From Gemmatimonadota bacterium (GTDB taxonomy: Bacteria; Gemmatimonadota; Gemmatimonadetes; Palauibacterales; Palauibacteraceae), in assembly GCA_022825725.1 (NCBI GenBank), contig JAJDWE010000010.1:1-57911 (forward strand): a stretch of DNA of 57,911 bases, written 5' to 3'. The notes under the pieces were generated by a model. That model searched no databases, was not told the origin of the DNA, and saw nothing but the letters and a program-made list of their open reading frames with translations. How positions within the stretch are numbered: the stretch's first letter is position 1; each line of letters opens with the position of its first letter. The translations under genes were made by a program, and so were the position numbers. Positions 8,733 to 16,766 of this stretch are shown piece after piece.

Positions 8733-9835
8733 GATCGTTCGCCGTCCAGGCGCACCATCGGCACGGCGGCCCGAACCGTGGTGCCCTCCCCCGGCGACGC
8801 CTGTACAGTGAGGCTACCCCCGACCAACTCCGCCCGCTCGCGCATCCCAGTGAGTCCGAGGTGGTCATCGTCAAGCGCGGCTCCAGAACCGGGCAACTCG
8901 AACCCGCATCCTTCGTCTCGGATCTCAGCGATGATCACGCCGTCCACCGACTTGACCTTCACGGCAGCCTCGCTCACCCTTGCGTGCGTGGCTGCGTTGG
9001 TCACGGCCTCCTGCACGATCCGGTACAGGGCCAGGATGGTCGCCGGATCCAATTCGTCCGCCACCCAGTCGAGGTTGACGCTGGCATGGATCGTGACGCC
9101 GTACACCTCTCGGGTATCGCTAAACAGGGTGGCGAGCGCTGCAATAAGCCCCTGCCGTTCGATTTTCGGGGACCGCAGCCCCCGAATCATCTGCTTCACC
9201 CCGAGGATCGTGTCTCCAATGTCCTGCGCGATCCGCGCTCGCGCACGCTCCCGCTCACCGTCGTCCCTCTCGTCGGCCAAGAGCTTCACCCGGATTTTCA
9301 GAGCCACGAGGTTCTGGAGGAACTCGTCGTGCAGTTCGCGCGAAAGATGCTTCCGCTCCTGTTCGGCCGCCGCGACCATCATGCCCGACGGACGCCGCAT
9401 TCGTCTCCAAGCGGAAACGTCACGGATCGCGCAGATCACGTGGTCACGGTCCGGCCTCAGCTGCGACGGACTCAAGCTGATCTCGACCGGAATCGCCTTG
9501 CCGTCCTTGCGCAGGGCTTCGAGTTTCAGTCCCTCGCCCATCGGGCGGGGATGCGGTGCCTCGCCGTAGCGGCGACGATGCCGACGGTGCCGACTGCGGC
9601 TGGCGGCGGGAACCAGCCGCTCGATTTCCATGCCCTGCAAGTCCTTCCGGCTCCAACCGAACATCGCGACGGCTTGCCGGTTGAGGCCCCGAATCACGCC
9701 CGCCGAGTCCACGACGAGTATCGCGTCCGGCGACGCGTCAAAGACGGCGGTGTAGTCCTTGTCATCGAGCATTCCCGAATCCGTTCCAGTTCCCGGGCGA
9801 GTTGGTCGGTCGCGGTCGCGAAGCTGATCCGCCAT
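8729..9835 (-). CDS. PAS-domain sensor histidine kinase (HisKA_3 type)
   Basis: About 368 residues from the ATG at 9835, which has AAGGTGG just upstream; a longer frame to a TTG at 9907 lacks a ribosome site. There is no transmembrane segment, so it is probably a cytosolic sensor. A PAS domain (FDASPDAILVVDSAGVIRG) is followed by a DHp helix with the phosphoacceptor His in SRELHDEFLQNL, typical of NarX/DegS-class kinases. The HATPase domain follows, with an N-box IVQEAVTNAATHA, DEGCGFE and HLGLTGMRERAELVGG. It pairs with the LuxR-type regulator immediately downstream. The PAS ligand is unknown. Confidence 0.92.
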   Translation of the reverse strand: MADQLRDRDRPTRPGTGTDSGMLDDKDYTAVFDASPDAILVVDSAGVIRGLNRQAVAMFGWSRKDLQGMEIERLVPAASRSRHRRHRRRYGEAPHPRPMGEGLKLEALRKDGKAIPVEISLSPSQLRPDRDHVICAIRDVSAWRRMRRPSGMMVAAAEQERKHLSRELHDEFLQNLVALKIRVKLLADERDDGERERARARIAQDIGDTILGVKQMIRGLRSPKIERQGLIAALATLFSDTREVYGVTIHASVNLDWVADELDPATILALYRIVQEAVTNAATHARVSEAAVKVKSVDGVIIAEIRDEGCGFELPGSGAALDDDHLGLTGMRERAELVGGSLTVQASPGEGTTVRAAVPMVRLDGERS

Positions 9836-10383
9836 CGGCCCACCTTCACGCACGAGATGTGCGAGTTCCGGGAATGTCAACACAGGCCATGGCCGTGAAC
9901 AGATCAATCAGACCGGCCTCAGCCAGGTCGGAGCCCAACCTGTGGAGTCGCTTCCTGATGTTCGCCTCCCGTGAACGTGAGCGAACGGGTGGGGGTGAAT
10001 GGATACTCCAGACTTCCACGATGGCAAACCGAGCCGAGCGCTGCGAGAGGGAAAACCCGTGACTCTTGACGGGTGAATCACGGGTATGCGTGGGGGGAGA
10101 TCCCCGTCATGCCGGAACCGGTCGTGGCATCGGCTGGCTGAACAATGCAGGGATTCGGCGCCGCCTCCGGTTCGCGACCAGCCTCGTTTTACCTCCAGTT
10201 GCGCACCGTCCCAGGCGATGCTTGTCGGTGGCCCCCTCTCAACATGAGGGGAAATCCCGCGCTCAGTGACGGGGGGTTCCCCGTAGATGGCAGCGACGGC
10301 ACTGGGCAAACTGCGTTCGTTGATCGGGGAATCGACTCGCGATTCCTCGTCCGTGGCAGCTCCGAACCAGAAGGGTGAGCGAA
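9836..10383. other. Long leader region between the kinase gene and the small lipoprotein gene
   Basis: No supported gene lies in these 548 nt. The region contains a 7-bp inverted repeat CCCGTGA (10056-10062) / TCACGGG (10078-10084). It also has three GGGGA-N-TCCC-type motifs and a hairpin GAATCG-ACTCG-CGATTC (10329-10345) shortly before the lipoprotein ribosome site. It is divergent control DNA for the kinase operon on one side and the lipoprotein on the other. Confidence 0.5.
10094..10282. promoter_or_regulatory. GGGGA-N-TCCC motif cluster upstream of the small lipoprotein gene
   Basis: Three near-palindromic copies are present: GGGGAGATCCCC (10094-10105), GGGGAAATCCCG (10248-10259) and GGGGGGTTCCCC (10271-10282). 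The last two are 23 nt apart, about two helical turns. The same motif recurs upstream of the lipoprotein at 11776. The location next to a two-component system suggests operators for the LuxR-type regulator; that assignment is untested. Confidence 0.4.
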
Positions 10384-10791
10384 ATGAAGATTCTACCGAA
10401 GTGTATCGTTGTCGGCTTGTTGACCTTGACCCCGGGCGCGTGCCACGATGCGTCCTCCCCGGTCGAGACCGTCGACGCGCCGATTCTCCCCGGCCTCATG
10501 GAGATCCTCGATCAGACCGACGGCGATGAGGTGGTCATCACCAAGAAGGGTGATCTGGCCACCGAGCTAGACGTTGACGCCTTCTCCTTGGGTGTCGGCT
10601 ACATCGGTTGGATCCACCGTCCAGACATCGTCGAGGCCTGGGCCATGCTGGCGGTCGAGGGTCCTGAGCCCGATTGTGAGGGCTCCGGGCGGAAGTTCAT
10701 GAAGTGCGTCAAGGACCACTTGGACAACGGCGAGGAGTGTGAGTTGCACAAGGAGGGAGATACCTATCACGCGCATTGCGAGGAAGAATAG
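10384..10791 (+). CDS. Small Cys-rich lipoprotein, function unknown
   Basis: 135 residues from the ATG at 10384, preceded by AAGGGTGAG. A GTG nine bases earlier is in frame but would sit inside the ribosome site. The signal peptide ends at the lipobox TPGAC, so the mature protein is probably lipid-anchored. The acidic middle part resembles no family I recognise. The C-terminal 40 residues hold four Cys plus several His (pattern C-x10-C-x11-C-x12-C, ending HAHC), which would suit disulfides or metal binding. It stands alone between motif-rich non-coding stretches, and a hairpin follows the stop. Confidence 0.7.
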   Translation: MKILPKCIVVGLLTLTPGACHDASSPVETVDAPILPGLMEILDQTDGDEVVITKKGDLATELDVDAFSLGVGYIGWIHRPDIVEAWAMLAVEGPEPDCEGSGRKFMKCVKDHLDNGEECELHKEGDTYHAHCEEE

Positions 10792-10818
10792 TAGCTTCGC
10801 CGCGACCTGCGGGCCATC

Positions 10819-10845
10819 GGGGGCGACGGGGCATCCGTCGTCCCC
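10819..10845 (+). terminator. GC-rich hairpin after the small lipoprotein gene
   Basis: GGGGGCGACGG pairs with CCGTCGTCCCC through eleven pairs, one of them G-U, around a five-base loop, starting 27 nt after the stop codon. A clear T-tract is absent, so it may be a weak or Rho-assisted terminator. Confidence 0.45.
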
Positions 10846-11199
10846 GCTTCCGCTGTCCGTCCCCCTCGGCCTGCCGCCCGCCCGCACCCGGCCACCGACC
10901 CCAAGTCCCCGCAGCGAGGTGCCATTTCCGCCCCACCACCCACACCGCAAGACGCACGCCGCAGCTTGACGGAGCAGACGTGGGAATCCCGCCATTCATG
11001 TCCGTTTCTCCAGCCTTCGGGGTACGGTCCAGCAGGGTCCAGCCCAAAGGCAGGAAACGCAGATCGTGAATCCCTGTAATACTTTAGGCTGTTCCATGCC
11101 GTGATTCCGGCCCTGGGTGCTCCGCCCGTCCGGCCTTGAAGCTGTCGAACGAGTGAAGAGGCTGTATGAGCGCGTTAGAGGGGGCAGTTAACGAGGGCC

Positions 11200-11361
11200 T
11201 TGCGGAGATTGTCCGCGCAGTACGAGCGGGAACAGCGGCGGCACTCCGAACAGGTCGAAGCCTTGCGGCGGCAAATCGAGCGGCTCGACGAGCAAGTGAC
11301 AGGCTTGACCGAGTACTACGGGACATCTGGCGCCGTGAGACCGCGCGGACACGGCTGGTGA
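11200..11361 (+). pseudogene. Possible short coiled-coil ORF or relic
   Basis: A frame opening at TTG 11200 encodes 53 residues with a strongly heptad-like charged helix (EALRRQIERLDEQV). The frame is open only from a TAG at 11176. An overlapping frame with a proper ATG at 11166 runs beside it, as if one base change had split a gene. Coiled coils of this kind occur in small transposon-associated proteins, but I cannot assign a family. Confidence 0.2.
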
Positions 11362-11557
11362 TAAGGCCGCCGATGTGCGGGCCGGATCGCGATGCCGGTC
11401 CGAGCCGCTGATGATTCCCTTGCCGCTGGCCGGGCAGAGCGCTGCCCTCCGCGAGATCGGCGGCCCGAATCTACCTGTCGAAAACGGCTAAGGGAACCTG
11501 TGGCTCGCCCGGTGGTCCAAGCCAGCGGAGTAGCGGCAACCCGCAGTCTCACCTGCG

Positions 11558-11666
11558 CATCTCCCTGTCCCACAAGCGATGACGGGGATTTCCCGTCAGG
11601 ACGGTCGCGGGTTTCTCCCCCAAATCGCCGGGGATTCTCCTCTCAATCCTTGGGGGCGCGGTTCCC
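11558..11666. promoter_or_regulatory. Phased GGGGA-N-TCCC motif array upstream of the HExxH lipoprotein
   Basis: Related G-run/C-run units start near 11584 (GACGGGGATTTCCCGTC, 11581-11597, with 6-bp arms), 11608 (GCGGGTTTCTCCCC), 11630 (GGGGATTCTCC) and 11652 (GGGGGCGCGGTTCCC). A weaker unit lies near 11560. Spacing is 22-24 nt throughout, so all copies would face the same side of the helix. The array ends about 110 nt before the lipoprotein start and matches motifs near the small lipoprotein gene. Confidence 0.45.
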
Positions 11667-11775
11667 TAGCTTGGCCGCCAACGTCGATGGGAGGCAGCAA
11701 GCCCCAGTTCGACGGGCAGCCGCTCCTTCGCGGCCGCCAAGTCCAAAAGCGTTACCAAAGAAAGGAGGTCTGCAC

Positions 11776-13218
11776 ATGGATGTGCGACTCTCAACCATCC
11801 GAGCCGTCCTGCTGACCGGCGCGTTACTGCTGGTCGGCTCCATGACGCTCGGATGCGCCGACAAAGAAGCAAGAACCCTGCTTGAACCTATAACGGACAT
11901 CACACCCCGGGTCCCCAGCGACCTGCTGGCCGATTCCACGGCCGTGGACACTGCCAACGTGGCACCGGCATACGCGGACGAACTCGTGGGCGCGGTAGTG
12001 AACGAGGACGGTTCGATCACGAAGGGAGGCATCGACCTCGGCGCGATCGTCGCGCCGGGGCCGATCGGCCCGACAGGCACGACGGGCGCTACCGGAAGCG
12101 GAGGAGGCAGCGACGGATCGGGGAGCGAATCTGGTGGAGGCGCGGTTCCCGACAAGGGAACGCCGATCTTCAATCCCGCCGGTCCCGCCCTCGAAGTCTG
12201 GTGCATGGTCCGCATCGTCTACGGCCTCGATACCGGCCTGATCTACAGCGCCACGATTCTCTACTGCTGGGACGATGGGACGGGTGGCAGTGGTGGGGGT
12301 GGAGGAGGGAACAACAATAACAACCAGAACCAAAGGATCACGTTCACTCTGACTTGCGACAACTCCGTCACGCGTGGACGGAGGGGTGGTTGCTCGGTCG
12401 CGGCGGTGAACGCCGAGGGCGCGGACGTTGACATCTCTCCGTTCACCATCTCGTGGTCCTCATCCTCCGGTGCGAAAACATCCGGTAAGGGAAAGAGTAC
12501 GTGGGACGGGTATGCCGTCGATGATGTCACCGTCACGGTCGAGGTCGGTGGGTTCAGCGACTCCGAGGACATCAGCGTGAACGCAAGGTTCAATTGGGGA
12601 CCGTCGGCGGTGCGGGCGCCAAGACAGTTCTCGCGGATCAGCACCCTCGGACTCTACGATCTTCCACAGTCGCCATCCTACGTGCCGTCGCCGCGGGAAG
12701 GTACGGGGCCGTGGAAGAAGCGCTGGTACATGAAGGATGCGCCGGCGCCGAGTACCGCGCTCTACGTCCACGACGACTACTCCACCGGTGGCAACGGGCA
12801 TTCCGGGGCGAACGGCACCTGTCCTGCCTCATCCTCGTTACCTTCGTCATCGAACACGTATACGGTGAATCGGAGGTGCAACACGCTTCCGCCGTGGGGC
12901 CAATTCCACGACGATATCGTTCTCCATGAGCGAGATCATGAGGACGGGATCAACGACTGCCTCACGAGCAGCACGGCATCGAGTAGAGCGATGGGTAGGA
13001 TCGAGGAGATAACGGGTCCAAACCTCGGCGTCGTCCGTAGTAGGGCACAGAACATATGGAACGGGTTCTACAGAACCTCGTTGCAGAGTTCCGGCCGGTG
13101 GGCTCGCCCGTTTCGCCGTGGAAGCGGTGTTAGTTTCTGGAACCATAGCGGGGGCTGGGGCCTGAATTACCCCGGCATTCAGGGACATCCCGGTAGCGCC
13201 GCAACGAACGGATGCTGA
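11776..13218 (+). CDS. Lipoprotein with collagen-like stretch, Ig-like region and C-terminal HExxH motif
   Basis: 480 residues. The start at 11776 is fixed by AAAGGAGG eight bases upstream and a lipoprotein signal ending MTLGC (Cys27). After a Thr/Asp-rich segment, a short collagen-like run GPIGPTGTTGATG (about 95-107) leads into a Gly/Ser linker. A beta-rich Ig-like region (about 138-270) with paired Cys follows, interrupted by a Gly/Asn/Gln tract. The C-terminal part carries LHERDHEDG, an HExxHxxG motif (His384, Glu385, His388), so a zinc-dependent hydrolase is possible, although no third ligand is certain and no family is recognised. A decayed copy of the middle region lies at 7151-7603. 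It is followed 13 nt later by the gene at 13232, probably in one transcript ending at the hairpin near 14000. Confidence 0.8.
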   Translation: MDVRLSTIRAVLLTGALLLVGSMTLGCADKEARTLLEPITDITPRVPSDLLADSTAVDTANVAPAYADELVGAVVNEDGSITKGGIDLGAIVAPGPIGPTGTTGATGSGGGSDGSGSESGGGAVPDKGTPIFNPAGPALEVWCMVRIVYGLDTGLIYSATILYCWDDGTGGSGGGGGGNNNNNQNQRITFTLTCDNSVTRGRRGGCSVAAVNAEGADVDISPFTISWSSSSGAKTSGKGKSTWDGYAVDDVTVTVEVGGFSDSEDISVNARFNWGPSAVRAPRQFSRISTLGLYDLPQSPSYVPSPREGTGPWKKRWYMKDAPAPSTALYVHDDYSTGGNGHSGANGTCPASSSLPSSSNTYTVNRRCNTLPPWGQFHDDIVLHERDHEDGINDCLTSSTASSRAMGRIEEITGPNLGVVRSRAQNIWNGFYRTSLQSSGRWARPFRRGSGVSFWNHSGGWGLNYPGIQGHPGSAATNGC

Positions 13219-13231
13219 AAGGATCAGAACG

Positions 13232-13954
13232 ATGAAGAGGATCATGCTTTTTCTGCTTGCCCTCCTGTCCCCGGTCGGACTTGAAGGGCAGGACAAGGAC
13301 AGGCCACCGCAGCGTGGCATGGTGCTGGAGAGCGGAGAGTGGCGGGCCCCGACGCCTACCACGGCCCTTCGGGCGGTCGAGATGTTGGTGGTAGAGGGAT
13401 CTACGACCAGCTATCTCCGGGGGCTCGATGCGGCACGTGCAGTACTGCGGCAGAAATACTATACCCATAGCGACACCGAGTTGGATGCGTTTGCCAGCGA
13501 GCTTGTGCGTGTGATTCGAGAAGGAAACGAAGCCCAGGTAGACGCTGCGTATTCTACGCTGACAAATGCGGCTCTGGAGTTCGACGACGCACCGGAGGAA
13601 GGCGTCCCGTATCTGAGGGCTCTCGATGCCTTCATCGGTCTCTATGAGTCCTACGAGGATCGGCTTGGACGCGAGGCGGACCGCGCGTTACATGCCGTGG
13701 CCCAGACGGGCGGCTTCGACTACATTCGCGACCTGTACGAATCGAGCGAGCAACCACCGGAATGCCAGTGGCCGGCGCAACGGGCCATCGAGTACCCGGA
13801 CGGCGAGTGGCGATTTCAGACGCGGGAGGAGCTTGAGAACCCGTGTCCCAACGTCTGTCTGTGGTGTCAGGCCGGAGCGCTGTTGGTGATCTACACCGAC
13901 GACGGGCCGGATGAGGAGCTGTGGTCCCGGCTCTGCGGGTACAAGAGGTACTAG
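13232..13954 (+). CDS. Secreted protein of unknown function, partner of the HExxH lipoprotein
   Basis: 240 residues starting at ATG 13232 with AAAGGA upstream, 13 nt after the preceding stop. An N-terminal signal peptide (KRIMLFLLALLSPVGLEGQ) indicates export. The body is mostly helical and acidic (for example YLRGLDAARAVLRQKYY and ALDAFIGLYESYEDRL). A C-terminal segment has four Cys (PECQ, PCPNVCLWCQAG and RLCGYKRY) that could form disulfides. I do not recognise the family. Spacing suggests co-expression with the HExxH lipoprotein, so an inhibitor, chaperone or complex subunit role is possible but not shown. Confidence 0.72.
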   Translation: MKRIMLFLLALLSPVGLEGQDKDRPPQRGMVLESGEWRAPTPTTALRAVEMLVVEGSTTSYLRGLDAARAVLRQKYYTHSDTELDAFASELVRVIREGNEAQVDAAYSTLTNAALEFDDAPEEGVPYLRALDAFIGLYESYEDRLGREADRALHAVAQTGGFDYIRDLYESSEQPPECQWPAQRAIEYPDGEWRFQTREELENPCPNVCLWCQAGALLVIYTDDGPDEELWSRLCGYKRY

Positions 13955-13990
13955 CGAGGATCTCCGGCCCATGCCACATGGGCGTCAGCG

Positions 13991-14030
13991 AACACTCCCA
14001 CGCCCGGCTGCCGGGCGTGGGGGTGTTGTT
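13991..14030 (+). terminator. Strong intrinsic terminator of the lipoprotein operon
   Basis: A 17-bp stem (AACACTCCCACGCCCGG, 13991-14007, with 14011-14027) closes on a CTG loop with a single G-U pair and is followed by TGTTGTTGTTG. It lies 36 nt after the stop codon of the secreted partner gene and should end the 11776-13954 transcript. Confidence 0.8.
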
Positions 14031-14167
14031 GTTGAAGCCCCCGCCATTCTGCGCGGCAGGTCGGATACACTCTCACTCCGCCGGTTACCCGAGAACCTCC
14101 AGTAACGTAGAAGGGATTCCCGTTCATCTTTGGATATCCAGAGTGATACACGACTCGACGTCCATTG

Positions 14168-14210
14168 GGCATAAATTATTATTATACATATATTTACGGC
14201 ACCATATAAT
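14168..14210. other. AT-rich patch
   Basis: About 40 nt made almost entirely of A and T (including ATTATTATTATAC), within otherwise GC-rich DNA. It directly abuts the truncated LRR relic. It could be a junction left by an insertion or an AT-rich promoter. Confidence 0.55.
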
Positions 14211-14519
14211 CAGGGCAACACGGTTCCGCCCGAGTTGGGCAACCTCTCGTCAGTTGAGTTTCTCGGACTTCAGGTAAACGAGCTGTCCGGGTCCATACCC
14301 TCCGAGCTCGGGAGGCTTTCCGCGCTCCGGCACCTGTACCTTTTCACCAACGGGGATTTGCGCGGACCGCTTCCGCGAGAGCTCGTGGACCTGACACTCA
14401 TCACGTTCGACTGGATACTCACCGGCTTGTGTTCTCCCCCCGACACCGAATTCCAGAATTGGCTCCAGAGCATTCCCCGCCACCAAGGCGGGGGCGTGTG
14501 CTCGAATTCGGCGCCGTGA
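14175..14519 (+). pseudogene. 5'-truncated relic of an LRR lipoprotein gene
   Basis: The frame is open from 14175 and reads LRR sequence from about 14217 (NTVPPELGNLSS, then NELSGSIPSELGRL and LRGPLPRELVDL). It ends with a cap-like tail LCSPPDTEFQNWLQSIP. That tail matches the segments after both LRR blocks of the 994-residue LRR-protease (AALDPGFRAWLRGIP and MPATRGFQTWV). No signal peptide, start region or protease domain remains, and the AT-rich patch sits where the upstream repeats should be. A TTG at 14235 could start a 94-residue peptide, but a ribosome site is lacking. Most likely a recombination remnant of the same LRR family. Confidence 0.6.
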
Positions 14520-14603
14520 CGCGAGAACCCGTCACTCCTTGACCGAGGTGCGGCACCGAGCGCAGCGTGGGCACCCGGATTCCCCCGTACCGAGGCCGGC
14601 CGA

Positions 14604-15287
14604 GTGAGCAAATTCGACGAGTTGCGCGCACATCTGCGAGCGATCCGCACGCTCACGAGGGGCGTGACCCACGGCCTGCCGGCGCTCGAGGCGGCGGACG
14701 ATCCCTACGCGCTGTTCGCCCGCTGGTTCGAGGATGCCGAGGCCTCCGGGCTGCTCCTGCCAGAGTCGATGGCGCTCGCCACGGCGACGCCGGACGGGCG
14801 CCCGTCCGTGCGGATGGTCCTGCTCAAGGGGATCTCGCCCGACGGCCTCCGGTTCTTCACCAACTACGGCAGCCGGAAAGCCGAGGAACTGGACGACAAC
14901 CCACACGCCGCGCTTTGCTTCCACTGGTCCGTGCTCGAGCGGCAGGTACGCGTTGAAGGGCGTGTCGAGCGCCTCTCGCCGGAGGACTCGGCGGTGTACT
15001 TCGCGACGCGCGATCGCGGGAGCCGGATCGGGGCGTGGGCGTCGGCGCAGAGCCGGCCGGTCGCCGATCGCGCGGCGCTCGAGGCCCAGGTGGCGGAGGC
15101 CGAGTCGCGTTTCGAAGGGAGGGACGTGCCGCTCCCCGACTTCTGGGGCGGTTACCTCCTGGTTCCGGATCGCTTCGAATTCTGGCAGGGCCGCGCCAAC
15201 CGGCTGCACGACCGTCTCGAATACACGCCGCGCGACCGGAGCGGCGAAGCCGGCGGCGGCTGGGAGGTCACCCGCCTCCAACCCTGA
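14604..15287 (+). CDS. pdxH: Pyridoxamine/pyridoxine 5'-phosphate oxidase
   Basis: 227 residues from a GTG start. It is an FMN-dependent oxidase that makes pyridoxal 5'-phosphate from PNP or PMP, in the cytoplasm, at the last step of vitamin B6 synthesis and salvage. The sequence follows PdxH throughout: the DPYALFARWFEDA segment, RPSVRMVLLKGI (FMN phosphate contacts), FFTNYGSRKAEEL, and the C-terminal signature WGGYLLVPDRFEFWQGRANRLHDR. Length is normal. The gene starts a return to ordinary GC-rich backbone DNA after the accessory island and converges with the symporter gene downstream. Confidence 0.95.
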   Translation: MSKFDELRAHLRAIRTLTRGVTHGLPALEAADDPYALFARWFEDAEASGLLLPESMALATATPDGRPSVRMVLLKGISPDGLRFFTNYGSRKAEELDDNPHAALCFHWSVLERQVRVEGRVERLSPEDSAVYFATRDRGSRIGAWASAQSRPVADRAALEAQVAEAESRFEGRDVPLPDFWGGYLLVPDRFEFWQGRANRLHDRLEYTPRDRSGEAGGGWEVTRLQP

Positions 15288-15333
15288 ACGAGCGGCCTGG
15301 CGATCGCCGCCCGCACGCAGCAGGGCTCTCTCG

Positions 15334-16683
15334 CTAGCTCAGAAGACCGAGTCCGGCGAGGACGACGAGCCCCACGGCGACCGGGACGAGGAAACGCATC
15401 ACCGGGCCCCAGGCCGCCGTCACGCGGAAGCGGCCCGCGCCGGCGTTCGTCTCCGCGCGGAAGCGTTCGAACCCCCAGACGGTCGCGACGTAGAGGGAGA
15501 TCGTGAGCCCGCTCACCGTGAGGAAGATGTTCCCCGACACGTAGTCGGCGAGTTCAAACAGACCACGGCCTCCAACCTGCACCGCGGACCAGGGCCCGCC
15601 GCCGAGCGCGAGCGGGACCCCCGCGAGGATCGTTACGGCGAGCATGGTCCAGAGCGATCGCCGGCGGCTCCAGCCCAGCGAGTCCATGGCGCTCGCCGTG
15701 AGGGCTTCAAGCAGTGCGAGACAGGACGTGAGTCCCGCAATGAACACGAAGAAGAAGAAGAACGCGGCCGCCACCTCGCCCGCCGGCAGACGGCCGAAGA
15801 GACCCGCCATCGTGATGAAGAGGAGGCCCGGGCCCTGGTCGGGCTCCATGCCGAAGGCGAAGAGGGCGGGGAACATGACGAACCCGGCAAGGACGGCGGC
15901 GAGCGTGTCGCAGGCCACGATGGAGGCGGCGCTCCCGGGGACGTCGCTCCGGCGCGGATGCAGAAAGCTCCCGAACACGAAGGCCCCCATCATCCCGACC
16001 CCGATGGAATAGAAGGCCTGCCCCAGCGCCGCGAGCCACGTCTCGGGACCGATGGCCGAGAAGTCGGGCGCGAGATACCAGCGGACCCCCTCCCACGCCC
16101 CGTCCAACTGGAGCGAGACGATGCCGAGTCCGATGAGGAAGAAGAAGAGGATGGGGATCAGGAGTCGTGCCGCGCGCTCGATGCCCCGCCGCAACCCGCG
16201 GGTGATGATGAGTCCCGCCAGCAGCATCACGGGGATCGTGTACGCGAGAACCTCCGCCGGGCGCGCAGTGAAGGCCGCGAACGACTCCGCCGCGGCCTGC
16301 ACGCTCCCGGTGTCATAGCCTCCACGGAAAGCGCGGACGAAATAGGCCGCGATCCAGCCCATGATGAGCTGGTAGTAGGACATGATGAGGAATGCGGCGC
16401 CCACGCCGAGCCAGCCGATCGCGCGAAAGGGGCTTCGTCCCGCGAGCTTTCGCATCCCGGCCAGCGGCGTCGCCTGCGCCCTCCGCCCGAGGCTGATCTC
16501 GGCGGTGAAGAGCGGGATCCCGATCACGAGCGCGAGCAGAACGTAGATGAGGAGGAACGCGCCTCCCCCGTTCTCGCCCGCGAGGTAGGGGAACCTCCAG
16601 ATGTTGCCGAGCCCCACCGAAAACCCGGTGGTGGCGAGGATGAAGCCCAGCGGGCTGCCCCAGCGTTCGCGCGGCGTGCTCAT
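15334..16683 (-). CDS. Sodium-dependent transporter, NSS (LeuT/SNF) family
   Basis: 449 residues, predominantly hydrophobic with about eleven or twelve membrane helices. The first helix carries the family hallmark GFSVGLGNIWRFPYLAGENG, whose unwound part binds Na+ and substrate in LeuT. The substrate is likely an amino acid or amine but cannot be read from the sequence. The length suits bacterial members, which lack the long eukaryotic loops. It is divergent from the SulP gene, with about 80 nt between the starts. Confidence 0.93.
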   Translation of the reverse strand: MSTPRERWGSPLGFILATTGFSVGLGNIWRFPYLAGENGGGAFLLIYVLLALVIGIPLFTAEISLGRRAQATPLAGMRKLAGRSPFRAIGWLGVGAAFLIMSYYQLIMGWIAAYFVRAFRGGYDTGSVQAAAESFAAFTARPAEVLAYTIPVMLLAGLIITRGLRRGIERAARLLIPILFFFLIGLGIVSLQLDGAWEGVRWYLAPDFSAIGPETWLAALGQAFYSIGVGMMGAFVFGSFLHPRRSDVPGSAASIVACDTLAAVLAGFVMFPALFAFGMEPDQGPGLLFITMAGLFGRLPAGEVAAAFFFFFVFIAGLTSCLALLEALTASAMDSLGWSRRRSLWTMLAVTILAGVPLALGGGPWSAVQVGGRGLFELADYVSGNIFLTVSGLTISLYVATVWGFERFRAETNAGAGRFRVTAAWGPVMRFLVPVAVGLVVLAGLGLLS

Positions 16684-16766
16684 CCTCCAACAGTTGCCGA
16701 GGGACGCAGCGCCGTCCAGAGTAGGGCACGGAGAGGGGAGGCGAGGATGCCGGAGCGGCCGAGTCA

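Larger units (their letters stand above)
10846..11775. other. About 0.9 kb without a firm gene, upstream of the HExxH lipoprotein
   Basis: Frames here are short and lack ribosome sites. One may be a gene relic (11200-11361, listed separately). A frame open from 11392 runs into the lipoprotein gene at 11776, but it lacks a signal or familiar sequence and the strong ribosome site lies at 11776. The last 200 nt carry the G-run/C-run motif array. Confidence 0.5.

Noticed and set aside
9908-10309. Minus-strand frame of 133 codons upstream of the kinase
   Set aside because: No ribosome site, no motif, and it runs through the palindromic motifs of the control region.
11392-11775. N-terminal extension of the HExxH lipoprotein to an upstream ATG
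   Set aside because: The AAAGGAGG site and lipoprotein signal fix the start at 11776; the extension would bury the signal peptide inside the protein.
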